From an uncultured Faecalibacterium sp. (GTDB lineage: Bacteria > Bacillota > Clostridia > Oscillospirales > Ruminococcaceae): a stretch of 7,209 nt of DNA. The stretch spans positions 1 to 7,209 of the forward strand of contig CALDNF010000148.1 in assembly GCA_937917475.1 (NCBI GenBank), in the 5' to 3' direction. The notes under the pieces were generated by a model. The model was given only the letters and a program-made list of their open reading frames with translations. It did no database searches and was not told where the DNA came from. Of this stretch, positions 6,128 to 7,209 are shown one piece after another; the stretch's first letter is position 1; every line of letters begins with the position of its first letter. The position numbers were made by a program, and so were the translations under genes.

Positions 6128-7209
6128 TCACCCCTCCAATTTGAAGATTTTACCCGGCGTGATGCCGTTTTCGTTGAAGCTGTCCACGCAGATGTAATAT
6201 TCCTGCCCGGCAGTCAGGGTGGAAAGGGTCACTTCGTCTGCATCGTAGACCAGCCAGCTCAGATAGAGCTTGTCCGGTGCAATGCCGTAACGGACGTTGC
6301 ATCCCTGTGCATTGTCAAGATGCTTCCAAGTGATCTTTGCATCCAGTGCATCCACACGGATTCCGGCGGCTTCGGCCTGTGTTGGTTTCTCCCCTTCCCC
6401 ATTGCCGAACACCCGCAGACCGCTGATGCGCAGAACCTGTCCATAGGGCAGTTCGCCGCCTGTGATCCGGATGTACCGGGCACGGATACCCTCGGTATAT
6501 TCATAATACCCGTTGGAGCACTCCCGGTCAACCGTTTCCCGCAGTGTCCAATGCTCGCCGTCCAGACTGGTTTCCACGGTGTAGTGGGAGAGCTGCGGAC
6601 GAGTCTCGATATGGCGGGTCTTGCGGTCATCGCCGTAGCTGTCGGCTGGGAAATCCACCACCAGCTTTTCATCGGCCATATTCACCTGAATGGCACGGAC
6701 GTCGCTGTCTTTTCCCAAGTCAACGCACAGCCACTGGCCGGGTTCTGCGCTGGCGGCACTCCACCAGCTGCGGCAGTCCTCGTCGACCGCCCGTTCCGGG
6801 CTGCTGTTCTCTGCCGTACTGGAAGCCGTGACCGGCTTTTTGTAGCTCAGTAGCATCCACTCCGGCTGCTGGCTGGCGGCATCAAATTTGCCTGCCGGGA
6901 TGCGGTGCGGATAATCCGCAAAGTTCTGGTTGCAGTAAAGCACACCATCCTTGTCGAATCCGGCCGGGAACAGGCCGATTCTGCGCTCAAAATCGTAGTT
7001 AACGGAAATGCGCATGGTGGAAGTGTGCCACCAGTTGCCGTAGGTGTCGGCAATGGTGCTGCCGTGCCCTGCGCCGGTGATGAATCCGCCGGGCTTTGCA
7101 GAGAACGGGTTGGACGCCTGCCGCACAAAGGGGCCAAGCGGAGATTTTGAGGTGTACACACCATCTGCGTAGGTATTGAACTGCGTGCCGGGGCAGGCGT
7201 ATTGCAGAT
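6128..7209 (-). CDS. GH43-type glycosidase with F5/8C and Fn3-like domains (5' end missing)
   Basis: The frame stays open to the right edge, so the N-terminal part lies outside the window; 359 residues are visible. The first whole visible codons read LQYACPGTQFNTYADGVY, continuous with the rest, so a GTG at 7159 is an internal valine and not a start. Residues 1-110 look like the C-terminal blades of a GH43 five-bladed propeller (SPLGPF, GGFITGAGHGS with His47, GNWWHTSTMRIS with His61, FERRIGLFPAGFD). Residues about 121-268 resemble an F5/8 type C (discoidin-like, CBM32-type) domain: ASSTAENSSPERAVDED, GQWLCVDLG, YTVETSLDGEHW, RYIRITGG. Residues about 278-359 resemble an Fn3 domain. GH43 enzymes are mostly arabinofuranosidases, xylosidases or galactosidases. 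The catalytic acidic residues and any signal peptide would be in the missing part, so activity, specificity and location cannot be judged. It is the upstream partner of the isomerase, and its promoter is outside the window. Confidence 0.85.
   Translation of the reverse strand, partial: LQYACPGTQFNTYADGVYTSKSPLGPFVRQASNPFSAKPGGFITGAGHGSTIADTYGNWWHTSTMRISVNYDFERRIGLFPAGFDKDGVLYCNQNFADYPHRIPAGKFDAASQQPEWMLLSYKKPVTASSTAENSSPERAVDEDCRSWWSAASAEPGQWLCVDLGKDSDVRAIQVNMADEKLVVDFPADSYGDDRKTRHIETRPQLSHYTVETSLDGEHWTLRETVDRECSNGYYEYTEGIRARYIRITGGELPYGQVLRISGLRVFGNGEGEKPTQAEAAGIRVDALDAKITWKHLDNAQGCNVRYGIAPDKLYLSWLVYDADEVTLSTLTAGQEYYICVDSFNENGITPGKIFKLEG
6131..6137 (-). promoter_or_regulatory. Ribosome binding site of the isomerase, inside the GH43 3' end
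   Basis: GGAGGGG on the minus strand encodes part of the last codons before the GH43 TGA stop and also sits 7 bases before the isomerase ATG. Ribosomes finishing GH43 end on top of this site, a classic arrangement for translational coupling. Confidence 0.75.

Noticed and set aside
5215..6144. 309-codon plus-strand open frame over the isomerase gene
   Set aside because: It is the antisense of the isomerase, begins inside the terminator hairpin, and its protein has no recognisable domain.
6113..6853. 246-codon plus-strand open frame over the GH43 gene
   Set aside because: It is antisense to the F5/8C and Fn3 portion of the GH43 gene, which reads as coherent domains on the minus strand.
7157..7159. 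GTG as start of a 343-aa discoidin-domain protein
   Set aside because: The same frame continues upstream to the window edge with typical GH43 sequence (ACPGTQFNTYADG), so the GTG is an internal valine codon.

Overview
The window looks like a carbohydrate-utilisation locus from a gut-type Firmicute. Strong GGAGG-type ribosome binding sites, AT-rich intergenic DNA between GC-richer genes, and glycoside hydrolases without export signals fit Oscillospiraceae/Ruminococcaceae (Faecalibacterium-like) or Lachnospiraceae. This is an inference from sequence style, not a database match. No rRNA, tRNA, CRISPR array, insertion sequence or phage gene was seen.

Layout: bases 1-80 hold no gene. A family 3 glycoside hydrolase (beta-glucosidase-like, 745 aa) reads leftward from 2318 to 81. 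A family 78 alpha-L-rhamnosidase (about 872 aa) reads rightward from 2552 to 5170. These two are divergent and share a 233-base AT-rich control region. It carries three copies of an AAAAATCGT(G) motif, two of them forming a 10-bp inverted repeat, plus possible -10 boxes for both directions. Convergent with the rhamnosidase, and separated by a strong hairpin terminator, is a leftward pair. It consists of a GH43-type glycosidase with F5/8C (discoidin-like) and Fn3-like C-terminal domains, cut by the right edge of the window (7209 to 6128), and a sugar phosphate isomerase/epimerase-family TIM barrel (6123 to 5275). These two are 4 bases apart and look translationally coupled.

Working model (inference): rhamnose-capped plant glycosides or oligosaccharides are imported by a transporter outside the window. 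GH78 removes terminal alpha-L-rhamnose and GH3 removes the exposed beta-linked sugar, as would suit rutinoside- or neohesperidoside-type flavonoid glycosides or pectic side chains. The GH43 enzyme would remove arabinose or xylose, or related decorations. The TIM-barrel protein would act on a released sugar or keto-sugar. Its substrate is not determined by the sequence, and its family also includes 3-keto-sugar epimerases and C-glycoside-cleaving subunits, which makes it the least predictable part of the locus.
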